A DNA stretch of 44,855 nucleotides, from contig JBDLTZ010000192.1 in assembly GCA_039805565.1 (NCBI GenBank), forward strand, positions 1 through 44,855, in the 5' to 3' direction. The notes under the pieces were generated by a model that ran no database searches, had not been told where the DNA came from, and saw only the letters and a program-made list of their open reading frames with translations. The position numbers and the translations under genes are program-made. Within the stretch, counting starts at the first letter, position 1. Every line of letters begins with the position of its first letter. The DNA is from CALJIC01 sp039805565. Lineage in GTDB: Bacteria; Chloroflexota; Chloroflexia; Chloroflexales; Roseiflexaceae. Below are positions 7,401 to 13,616 of the stretch, in pieces.

Positions 7401-8447
7401 CTACCGCGTCTCCGTCACCTTGCGGATGCCGCGCGGGCGGTCCACGTCGTAGTCGCGCGCGTGGGCCAGCGCCATGGCGAAGAGCTGGCCAGGCACGATC
7501 GCCGTGAGCGGCGAGGCCCACTCGGGCAGCGGCGCGGGCAGACGCACGGCCGTTCGCGCCATCGCCAGAAGCGCGTCGTCATCGCTGACGATGATCGTCT
7601 CCGCGCCACGCTCCTTCAGCGTCCCCACGAACTGCCGAATCTCGGGCAGCATCACCCCCGAGGGCGCGATCACCACCGCCGGGAAGGCCTCCTCCACCAG
7701 CGCCAGCGGCCCGTGCAGGAAGTCGGCGCTGCTGTAGGGCTCGACCATGGTGTAGGTGAGCTCCTTCAGCTTGAGGGCCAGCTCGAAGGCGGTGGCATAG
7801 TTGAAGCCGCGCCCAATCACCACGCAAGCCTTCATGTACCGGTAGCGCTCTGCGAAGCGCTGCACCTCCGGCAGTACCGCCAGCGTCCGCGCCACAGCGT
7901 CCGGCACTGAGCGCAGCACGCCCAGCATCTCCGAGTCGCCGGCCAGCGCAGCGCTGACGAGGCCGAGCGCCATGAGCTCGCTGGTGTAGGTTTTGGTGGC
8001 GGCCACCGAGCGCTCCTGGCCGGCGTGCAGGCCGATGACCAGCTCAGCGACGCGGCCCAGGTCCGACTCAGGGATATTGGTGATGGCGGCCGTGAGCGCC
8101 CCCTGGCGGCGGCCCTCAGCCAGTACCGAGACGATGTCGGGGCTCTTGCCGCTCTGGCTGATGCCGAGCACCAGCGCGTCGTCGAGGCGCGGCGGCCGCT
8201 GGTAGATCGTGAATAGGCTCGGCGTGGCGAGCGCAACCATCAGGCCATTCACGGCCCCGAGCAAGTACTGGGCGTAGCGCGCGGCGTTGTCGCTCGTGCC
8301 ACGCGCCGCGATCACGACATGCCGCACCCCGCGCCGCCGCACCTCCTCCGCCAGACTCACGGCCGTAGCCTCCTCGCGTCGCAGCACCTCCGCCAGCACC
8401 GCGGGCTGCTCGTGGATCTCCTGGTACAGGTGGGTCTGCTCAAGCAT
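7401..8447 (-). CDS. SIS-domain glucosamine-6-phosphate isomerase/deaminase-like protein
   Basis: The product has two SIS (sugar isomerase) domains resembling the isomerase half of GlmS, with no glutaminase domain. N-terminal cues are MLEQTHLYQEIHEQPAVL, ARGTSDNAARYAQY (SIS1, phosphosugar loop) and GISQSGKSPDIVSVL. Later come SVAATKTYTSELMAL, IGRGFNYATAFELALKLKE (SIS2) and KVTE near the C-terminus. Such proteins usually act as NagB-II-type deaminases or AgaS-like isomerases on amino-sugar phosphates. The start at 8447 is preferred over 8471 because AAAGGAG sits 7 nt before it and an extended -10 lies at 8482-8490. It converges on recG. Confidence 0.88.
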   Translation of the reverse strand: MLEQTHLYQEIHEQPAVLAEVLRREEATAVSLAEEVRRRGVRHVVIAARGTSDNAARYAQYLLGAVNGLMVALATPSLFTIYQRPPRLDDALVLGISQSGKSPDIVSVLAEGRRQGALTAAITNIPESDLGRVAELVIGLHAGQERSVAATKTYTSELMALGLVSAALAGDSEMLGVLRSVPDAVARTLAVLPEVQRFAERYRYMKACVVIGRGFNYATAFELALKLKELTYTMVEPYSSADFLHGPLALVEEAFPAVVIAPSGVMLPEIRQFVGTLKERGAETIIVSDDDALLAMARTAVRLPAPLPEWASPLTAIVPGQLFAMALAHARDYDVDRPRGIRKVTETR

Positions 8448-8481
8448 CGCGGGTCTCCTTTCGCGCCGCACACTACGGCCT

Positions 8482-8490
8482 ACTGTACCA
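8482..8490 (-). promoter_or_regulatory. Extended -10 promoter for the SIS-domain gene
   Basis: On the minus strand TGGTACAGT fits TGn plus a -10 hexamer. The predicted start near 8475 gives a leader of about 28 nt that contains the AAAGGAG ribosome-binding site of the 8447 start. Confidence 0.45.
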
Positions 8491-8637
8491 CAGCTCTGCC
8501 CCCAGCTACCAGGCCTGGGAGCAGGGGCGGCTACGCTTCCCGCGCGCCGGGGAGACGCCTCCCCCAGTACTCGCGGGGCATGACGTGTGGGGGCGGGCGG
8601 CAGACGACCCGATCGTGCCGGAGGTGCTGCACGCCAC

Positions 8638-8684
8638 GCACGAGCGACACAAGGCCCTGGGCCAGGGCCTTGTGTCGCTCGTGC
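8638..8684. repeat. Perfect 23-bp inverted repeat with 1-nt spacer
   Basis: Positions 8638-8660 and 8662-8684 are exact reverse complements separated by a single G at 8661; each arm begins or ends with GCACGAGCGACAC. It lies 44 nt downstream of the TMEM43 stop on the minus strand and inside the relic reading frame. There is no T-run, so a classical terminator is doubtful. A transcription barrier, a mobile-element end or an extruding cruciform are alternatives. Confidence 0.9.
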
Positions 8685-8727
8685 TCTACGGCCACCTGCA
8701 GCCGCTCATCGGCGACGCGGCCGACCT

Positions 8728-9873
8728 CTACGGCTTCGAGGTCGAGCCGCTGGTGCGCGCGCTGATCGCGCCGCGCTTAGAGAGACCCCAAGCGTAGACG
8801 CCGCCGGCCACGAGCAGCAGCACGACGATCAGCGCCAGTAGATTGTGCGCCAGCACCGCGATCACGATTGTAATGATCGACAGGATCGCCGCCGCCACGA
8901 ACGTCACGACACTGATCGCGAAGCCGCTAATGTCGCCGAGGATCGGCAGCACGTCGAGGAAGGCCGTGATCGGGCCGAAGACCATCGACAGGCCGATCCA
9001 CATCATCAGGAAGCCGACGAGGCGCAAGATCCAGCCGATCACGACAAACTCCGTGTGAAGCGACTCGATCGCATTCGCGCGCCCACCCTCTACGGCCCGG
9101 TAGAACACGTCCTCGCCGCGGTGCAGGTACGGTGCGACGGTATCCCCCTCGAGCGTGCCGAACGCCGTGACCTGCGCGCCCACGGGCAGCGCCCTGTAGG
9201 AGATCCGCACATCACCGACCTGCGGGCTCTGCGGCGTGCCGAGGCCCTGGAAGATATACTTGCCCTCGAGACGCGCGCCCTCGACCGGCGTCACCATCTC
9301 GGGCGTAAGCCTGAGCTCCTGGCCGCCAGGCAGCCCGATCTCCGCCGCCACAAGCTGGTAGGCGCCGACTGAGAGCTGCGCCGCCCGCAGGTCGCGCCCC
9401 TCGACCGACAGGGGCGGATTCTCGTGACCGGCTGGAACCTCAAAGCCGCTCGAGTTCGCAGGGGAGCTAGTCCACTTCTTGGAGTAGGTGTAGGTGGTGG
9501 TGGTGGTGCTCCCGCCGCCGATGTTGTCGCGCGTCTCGCTGGAGCTCTGCTCCTCCCATGCGTACATCTCGACCACGCGCTGGAGGTTCACGTAGGCGCC
9601 CGGCTTCAGGTAGGGCTCATCGCCGAGCGGCTCGGCGGCCGAGAGCGGGCCGCTCACCGAGACGAACTTCCCCTCGGCGCCACGATCCACCGCCGAGGCC
9701 TCAACCGCAGTGCTGCCTCGGGCCACCACCGACCAGTCGGTGCGGCCCTCGTTGACCCATAGGAGCACGAACGACCCGAGGAACAGCAGGGCGCCGATCA
9801 GTGCGCCCACGAACGAGTTCATGATCTTGCCGCCCCAGCTAGTGTGTGTGACCTTGGTGTAGCTCTGTCCCAT
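8728..9873 (-). CDS. TMEM43 family membrane protein
   Basis: The 381-aa product has an N-terminal helix (FVGALIGALLFLGSFVLLW) after a short cytoplasmic start. A large external domain follows, containing the family-like TYTYSKKWTSSP stretch and ENPPLSVEGRDLRAAQLSVG. A cluster of three or four C-terminal helices ends it (FVVIGWILRLVGFLMMWIGL to LLALIVVLLLVAGGVYAWGL). This order matches the TMEM43/LUMA family, membrane proteins of uncertain function in bacteria. The start at 9873 (MGQSYTKVTHTSW) is chosen because a GAGGAAGAGG purine run lies upstream and family proteins begin this way. The last 16 residues are encoded antisense to the adjacent gene relic and may not be ancestral. Confidence 0.82.
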   Translation of the reverse strand: MGQSYTKVTHTSWGGKIMNSFVGALIGALLFLGSFVLLWVNEGRTDWSVVARGSTAVEASAVDRGAEGKFVSVSGPLSAAEPLGDEPYLKPGAYVNLQRVVEMYAWEEQSSSETRDNIGGGSTTTTTYTYSKKWTSSPANSSGFEVPAGHENPPLSVEGRDLRAAQLSVGAYQLVAAEIGLPGGQELRLTPEMVTPVEGARLEGKYIFQGLGTPQSPQVGDVRISYRALPVGAQVTAFGTLEGDTVAPYLHRGEDVFYRAVEGGRANAIESLHTEFVVIGWILRLVGFLMMWIGLSMVFGPITAFLDVLPILGDISGFAISVVTFVAAAILSIITIVIAVLAHNLLALIVVLLLVAGGVYAWGLSKRGAISARTSGSTSKP

Positions 9874-10034
9874 TGGCTGGTCGCCTCTTCCTCGTGCAAC
9901 AACGAATGCTCGGACGCGCGCCGCATGCATGCGTGACGCTCACTGCTAGTATAGCCGAGTTGCTGAACAAGAGACGAACCGCCGGGCGGTCGTGCTACGA
10001 GGGAAGTACGTAGCGAAGGGTGGAATTCCCGCCG

Positions 10035-10043
10035 TGCTATACT
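10035..10043 (+). promoter_or_regulatory. Extended -10 promoter for the MBL-fold hydrolase gene
   Basis: TGCTATACT lies 41 nt before the GTG start at 10084. A TATACT hexamer on the minus strand at 9953-9948 could serve the divergent TMEM43 gene. No convincing -35 was seen for either. Confidence 0.5.
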
Positions 10044-10083
10044 CACCGGCATTCGAACACCTTTGGAGTGAGAGAGGGGCGCC

Positions 10084-10809
10084 GTGCAGCTGTACGTGCT
10101 GGACTACGGCCTGTTTCAGGTCCATGAGAACGGACGGATCATCGGCATCCCCGGCTTCCTGATCGTGGCCGGCGATCGCGTGGTCCTCGTCGATACCGGG
10201 TTCCCGGCGCGCTATGCCGCGGACCCAGATGGCGCCGCGCGGGCCGATGGGCTCGATGCGTTCGGGCGGGTCGTCTCGCTGAGCGCCGAAAACCTGCCGG
10301 CGGCGCAGCTCGCGCGGGCGGGGTTCGCGCCCAGTGATGTCACTCACCTGGTGCTGACCCACACGCACATCGACCACGTGGGGGGGATCGGTGCGTTCCC
10401 GGGGGCGACGATCGTGGTGGGCAGGGCGGAGCGCGCGCTAGAGCGGCCGCTGTACTGGGAGGGGGGCACGGGGCCGGAGTGGCCGGAGGCGACGTACCTG
10501 GAGGTGGAGCGCGACACGCAGCTCGCGCCGGGGATCAAGCTGCTGAGCACGCCGGGCCACTCGCCGGGGCACCTATCGCTGCTGGTGCGGCTGCCGCGCA
10601 CCGGGCCGCTGCTGCTCACGGGTGACGCCATCAACCGGCCGGACGAACTCGAGGACAGGGCGTTCCGCGGGGCGTGGGACCCGCTCAAGGCGCGCGCGAG
10701 CGCCGAGCGCCTGATGCAGCTCGCGTCGAGCCTCGGGGCGTCGGTGATCTTCGGGCACGACCCAGAGCAGTGGCCGAAGCTGCGGAAGGCGCCCGAGTAT
10801 TACGATTAG
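10084..10809 (+). CDS. MBL-fold metallohydrolase, N-acyl-homoserine-lactonase-like
   Basis: The 241-aa product carries the metallo-beta-lactamase signature HTHIDHVGG (about residue 98), a distal His in STPGHSPGH (about 160), Asp in LTGDAINRPDE (about 182) and FGHD near the C-terminus. This gives a complete dinuclear metal site. Spacing and the GIPGFLIVAGDRVVLVDTG start resemble the AiiA/AttM lactonase group, which opens lactone rings including quorum signals, though many relatives act on other esters. The GTG start is supported by a GGAGTGAGAGAGGGG purine run. It is convergent with the SDR gene. It adjoins the purine cluster but is on the opposite strand, so a link is unproven. Confidence 0.85.
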   Translation: MQLYVLDYGLFQVHENGRIIGIPGFLIVAGDRVVLVDTGFPARYAADPDGAARADGLDAFGRVVSLSAENLPAAQLARAGFAPSDVTHLVLTHTHIDHVGGIGAFPGATIVVGRAERALERPLYWEGGTGPEWPEATYLEVERDTQLAPGIKLLSTPGHSPGHLSLLVRLPRTGPLLLTGDAINRPDELEDRAFRGAWDPLKARASAERLMQLASSLGASVIFGHDPEQWPKLRKAPEYYD

Positions 10810-10849
10810 CGGTAGGGATGAAGCAGATACGCTGCTCCACACCTACCGC
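10809..10849. terminator. Bidirectional hairpin spanning two convergent stop codons
   Basis: GCGGTAG (10809-10815) pairs with CTACCGC (10843-10849), and inside it AGCAG (10822-10826) pairs with CTGCT (10832-10836). The outer arms touch the TAG of the hydrolase gene (10807-10809) and the TAG of the SDR gene (10845-10843). A shared transcription end is likely, though there are no U-tracts. Confidence 0.5.
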
Positions 10850-11586
10850 ACGTCCCGCCCCTGGTTCAGAATGATCACGTTGCCGCTGGAGCAGTCCCCG
10901 GCGGGTGAGGCCAGGAACGCCACCCAGGCGGCAATCTCGCCCGGCTCCATCGGCGCGCCTCGCGGCATCGCGGCCAGCGCCCGGTCGAGGACGTCGGGCG
11001 GGACGACATCGAACAGGTCGGTGCGCGTCATGGCCGGGGCGATCGAGTTGACGGCGATGCGCTCGCGGGCGTAGCGGCGCGCGAGGTGCTTGGTGAGGTT
11101 GTCGAGCGCGGCCTTGCTGGCGCGGTAGTGGGCCGGGTCGAAGACGTCGAAGTTGTAGGCGCCGTTCGACGAGATGTTGACGATCTTCTTGACGCCAGGG
11201 CGCGGCAGCATGAGCGGGATCGCGTGCTGGCAGCAGAAGAAGGCGCTCTCGAAGTTGACCGCCATCTGACGCCGCAGCTCCTCGGGCGTGATGTCCACGA
11301 AGTCGTTCATGAAGCAGGTGCCGGCGTTGTTCACCAGCAGGTCGAGCCCGCCGTGCTCCTGCGCCACCCGATCGAACAGCGCCCGCACAGCATCGGCGTC
11401 AGCCACGTCGGCGGCGTACGGGGTGAAGCGGCCGTCGCCCACCCCAAGCTGCCCCCTCACCCCCGCGAGCCCCTCTTCGTCCAGGTCTACGCCCAGCACC
11501 GTAAAGCCGTCACGCAGCAGCGCCCGCACAATGGCGAGGCCGATACCGCGCGCGGCTCCGGTGACAAGGGCGATCCGGTCTGACAT
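10843..11586 (-). CDS. Short-chain dehydrogenase/reductase
   Basis: This classical SDR of 247 aa has the NAD(P)-binding TGAARGIG (residues 9-16), NNAG (about 89), the catalytic Ser region VNISSNGAYN and the YxxxK pair in HYRASKAA. The start at 11586 is chosen over 11664 because AAGGAG lies upstream and MSDRIALVTG is the normal SDR beginning. An Asp after the second strand (GVDLDEEG) suggests NAD preference. The substrate is unknown. It is the last gene of the reverse purine cluster, 134 nt beyond the deaminase, and may not belong to the pathway. Confidence 0.85.
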   Translation of the reverse strand: MSDRIALVTGAARGIGLAIVRALLRDGFTVLGVDLDEEGLAGVRGQLGVGDGRFTPYAADVADADAVRALFDRVAQEHGGLDLLVNNAGTCFMNDFVDITPEELRRQMAVNFESAFFCCQHAIPLMLPRPGVKKIVNISSNGAYNFDVFDPAHYRASKAALDNLTKHLARRYARERIAVNSIAPAMTRTDLFDVVPPDVLDRALAAMPRGAPMEPGEIAAWVAFLASPAGDCSSGNVIILNQGRDVR

Positions 11587-11640
11587 GTCATCTCCTTCCG
11601 GTTGGAGTAGGCTTAGAGCAATGGTATAGAGTTCGTGAGC

Positions 11641-11691
11641 GTTTTCTTCGGGGTGCGCCCCCATCCCCCGCTTTCGAGGGGCTATACCCCT
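11641..11691. repeat. Dispersed GC hairpin element
   Basis: TTTTC followed by GGGGTGCGCCCCC-like sequence and CCCCCGC, then a second small hairpin (GGGGCTATACCCC), fill the gap between the SDR and deaminase genes. The first part is a degenerate copy of the element seen best at 20267-20303. Confidence 0.45.
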
Positions 11692-11720
11692 TCCCCGCCC
11701 TGCGCCCGCTCCGGCTGTCG

Positions 11721-13106
11721 CTACGGCCGCTCGCCGCGCGCCAGGGCGCGCGCGATCTGGTTATGTCGATCGACGATCGGCTGGAGCTCGATGCCGAGCA
11801 GCCGCCCCTCTTGCACGCGCACCACACCACTGATGACGCTGAGATCGACCTGTGGCGGCTGGCAGAAGACCAGCGCGGCCAGCGGGTCGTGGACGGCCCC
11901 CCCCGCAAGACCGAGCGTGTCGAGCCGGTAGCCGATCAGGTCGGCAGCCATACCCGGCGCGAGCAGGCCGATGTCGTCACGGCCGAGGACCTCGGCGCCG
12001 CCGCGGGTGGCGAGGCGCAGGGCATCGCGCGCGGTGAGCAGGGGCCCTGCGGCGTCGGGCACGTCGAGCGAGGCGGCGAGGCGGTGGAGCAGCAGCGCCT
12101 GGCGCGCCTCGGCCAGCATGTGCGAGCCGTCGTTGGAGGCCGAGCCGTCCACGCCCAGGCCCACGCGCGCGCCCGCTCCGAGCAGACCGCGCAGCGGCAT
12201 CACACCGGAGGCCAGGCGCATGTTGGAGGTGGGGCAGTGGGCCGCGCCGGTGCGGGTGCGCCCGAGGCGCAGCACCTCGTCGGCGCCGGGGTGAACCATG
12301 TGCGCGTGCCAGACATCCTCGCCCACCCAGCCGAGGTCCTCGGCCAGCTCGACGGGCGTGCGCCCGAACTGCGCCAGGCAGTAGGCGTGCTCGTCGCGAG
12401 TCTCGGCCAGGTGCGTGTGGGAGTGGACGCCGTAGCTGCGGGCGAGGGCGACGCTCTCGCGCATCAGGTCGGGCGAGACCGAGAACGGCGAGCAGGGCGC
12501 GAGCACGACGCGCAGCATCGCGTGGGGCTTGGGGTCGTGGTACTGCTCGATCAGGCGGCGCGAGTCACGCAGGATGTGCTCCTCATCCTCCACCACGCGG
12601 TCTGGCGGCAGGCCGCCCTTCGACTCGCCCACCGACATGGAGCCGCGGGCGGCGTGGAAGCGGAAGCCCATCTCGTGCGCCGCCTGGATCTGGTCGTCAA
12701 GGCGGGCGCCGTTCGGCCAGAGGTAGGTGTGGTCCGAGGCAGTGGTGCAGCCGGAGAGCATCAGCTCGGCGATCGCAACCTTCGTGCTGACGTAGACCGC
12801 CTCGGGGGTGATGCCGGACCAGATCGGGTAGAGCGTGCGGAGCCACGGGAACAGGCCGGCGTCCTGGGCGGCTGGCACGGCGCGCGTGAGCGTCTGGGTG
12901 AAGTGGTGATGGGTGTTGACCAGGCCGGGGAGCACGACCATGCCGCGCGCGTCGATCACCGTGTCGGCCGTCTGCGGCAGGTCGGCGGCGGGGCCAACCT
13001 GCCGGATGACGCCATCCTCGGCGTACAGCGCGCCGCCCGCGATGCGCGTGTCGGCGTCGTCCATTGTGGCGAGGAGCGCGGCGTCTCTGACAAGCAGCGT
13101 GGCCAT
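11721..13106 (-). CDS. 8-oxoguanine deaminase-type amidohydrolase
   Basis: The 461-aa product is an AtzA/TrzA-group amidohydrolase with the metal-binding HHH in LVNTHHHFTQTL, later HTHLAETRDEH, a further His in VWHAHMVHPG, and Asp in GLGVDGSASNDGSHML. The combination of TASDHTYLWP, APCSPFSVS and GSASNDGSHM matches 8-oxoguanine deaminases, which convert 8-oxoguanine to urate; related enzymes deaminate guanine or other purines. Feeding urate or xanthine into the neighbouring pathway fits its place in the cluster. It starts 3 nt after the DUF3830 stop, and the ribosome-binding GGAGGAG lies inside that gene's end, so the two are translationally linked. Confidence 0.88.
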   Translation of the reverse strand: MATLLVRDAALLATMDDADTRIAGGALYAEDGVIRQVGPAADLPQTADTVIDARGMVVLPGLVNTHHHFTQTLTRAVPAAQDAGLFPWLRTLYPIWSGITPEAVYVSTKVAIAELMLSGCTTASDHTYLWPNGARLDDQIQAAHEMGFRFHAARGSMSVGESKGGLPPDRVVEDEEHILRDSRRLIEQYHDPKPHAMLRVVLAPCSPFSVSPDLMRESVALARSYGVHSHTHLAETRDEHAYCLAQFGRTPVELAEDLGWVGEDVWHAHMVHPGADEVLRLGRTRTGAAHCPTSNMRLASGVMPLRGLLGAGARVGLGVDGSASNDGSHMLAEARQALLLHRLAASLDVPDAAGPLLTARDALRLATRGGAEVLGRDDIGLLAPGMAADLIGYRLDTLGLAGGAVHDPLAALVFCQPPQVDLSVISGVVRVQEGRLLGIELQPIVDRHNQIARALARGERP

Positions 13107-13109
13107 CGG

Positions 13110-13529
13110 CTACTCCTCCACGAGCTCGAAGAGGATGTCCTGCGCGCCCTGCCAGAGGACGAGCTTTCCGAGCGCGGCGAAGTGCTCCTGGCCCTCGGTG
13201 ACAGTGAGGAAGTGGTTGCCGGCGAGCTGGCCGACTTTCGAGGCGAAGCAGGCGCTGCCGTAGGGGAACAGGATCTCGGTCTCGCTGAGCCCGCCGGGGT
13301 GGAACAGGATGTCGCCGCGCGAGGGGTGGCTGGTGTGGTTCTCGAAGCCCACGCCGAGGTTGAACTCGCCGAGCGGGATCCAGCAGGCCTCGCCGCTCCA
13401 GCGGGCGTGGATGATCTTCTGGCGATAGGGGAGCAGGTCGCGGAAGGCGGCGCATGTCTGCGGCGCGAGCTCCTCCTCCATGCGGGCGAGGAAGGTGTAC
13501 GGGCCGGCGGTGATTCGTAGCGCTGTCAC
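13110..13529 (-). CDS. DUF3830 (cyclophilin-like) family protein
   Basis: The 139-aa product begins MTALRITAGPYTFLARME at a GTG (13529) with AAGGAG 5-6 nt upstream. A 14-residue longer frame exists but lacks this signal. ELAPQTCAAFRDLLPY, HARWSGEACWIPLG and the PYGSACFASKVG segment fit DUF3830, a small beta-barrel family of the cyclophilin-like fold often found next to purine or xanthine-dehydrogenase-like gene sets. Its biochemical role is not established; binding or presenting a purine-like ligand is a guess from context. It sits between the Mo-hydroxylase genes and the deaminase. Confidence 0.7.
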   Translation of the reverse strand: MTALRITAGPYTFLARMEEELAPQTCAAFRDLLPYRQKIIHARWSGEACWIPLGEFNLGVGFENHTSHPSRGDILFHPGGLSETEILFPYGSACFASKVGQLAGNHFLTVTEGQEHFAALGKLVLWQGAQDILFELVEE

Positions 13530-13576
13530 TGGAACTCCTTGCCCCTGGCGGGGCGTCCTATTCACGAACATGGAAA

Positions 13577-13593
13577 CATGTTTTCGGAGGGCG
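13577..13593. repeat. Dispersed GC hairpin (GGAGGGC-GCA-GCCCTCC)
   Basis: A 7-bp perfect stem preceded by ATGTTTTC, in the gap between the Mo-subunit and DUF3830 genes. Layout and flank match the other intergenic copies. Confidence 0.55.
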
Positions 13594-13616
13594 CAGCCCT
13601 CCGTGCCTCCCCGGGA

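Larger units (their letters stand above)
8471..8776 (+). pseudogene. Relic of an unrecognised coding sequence
   Basis: One + strand frame (codons starting CAC at 8471) shows consistent G/C third positions and no stop until 8797, reading YHSSAPSYQAWEQGRLRFP and later DVWGRAADDPIVPEVL. It has no ATG, GTG or TTG upstream of 8585, and codon bias collapses after about 8776. It begins beside the SIS gene promoter and runs antisense into the last 16 codons of the TMEM43 gene. I read it as a gene remnant truncated at both ends. The frame passes uninterrupted through a perfect palindrome at 8638-8684. I cannot identify the parent family. A short living gene starting at GTG 8585 is the alternative. Confidence 0.4.

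Noticed and set aside
11763..13520. A 585-codon + strand frame opposite the deaminase and DUF3830 genes
   Set aside because: Antisense shadow; the reverse genes have metal-site motifs and ribosome-binding sites.
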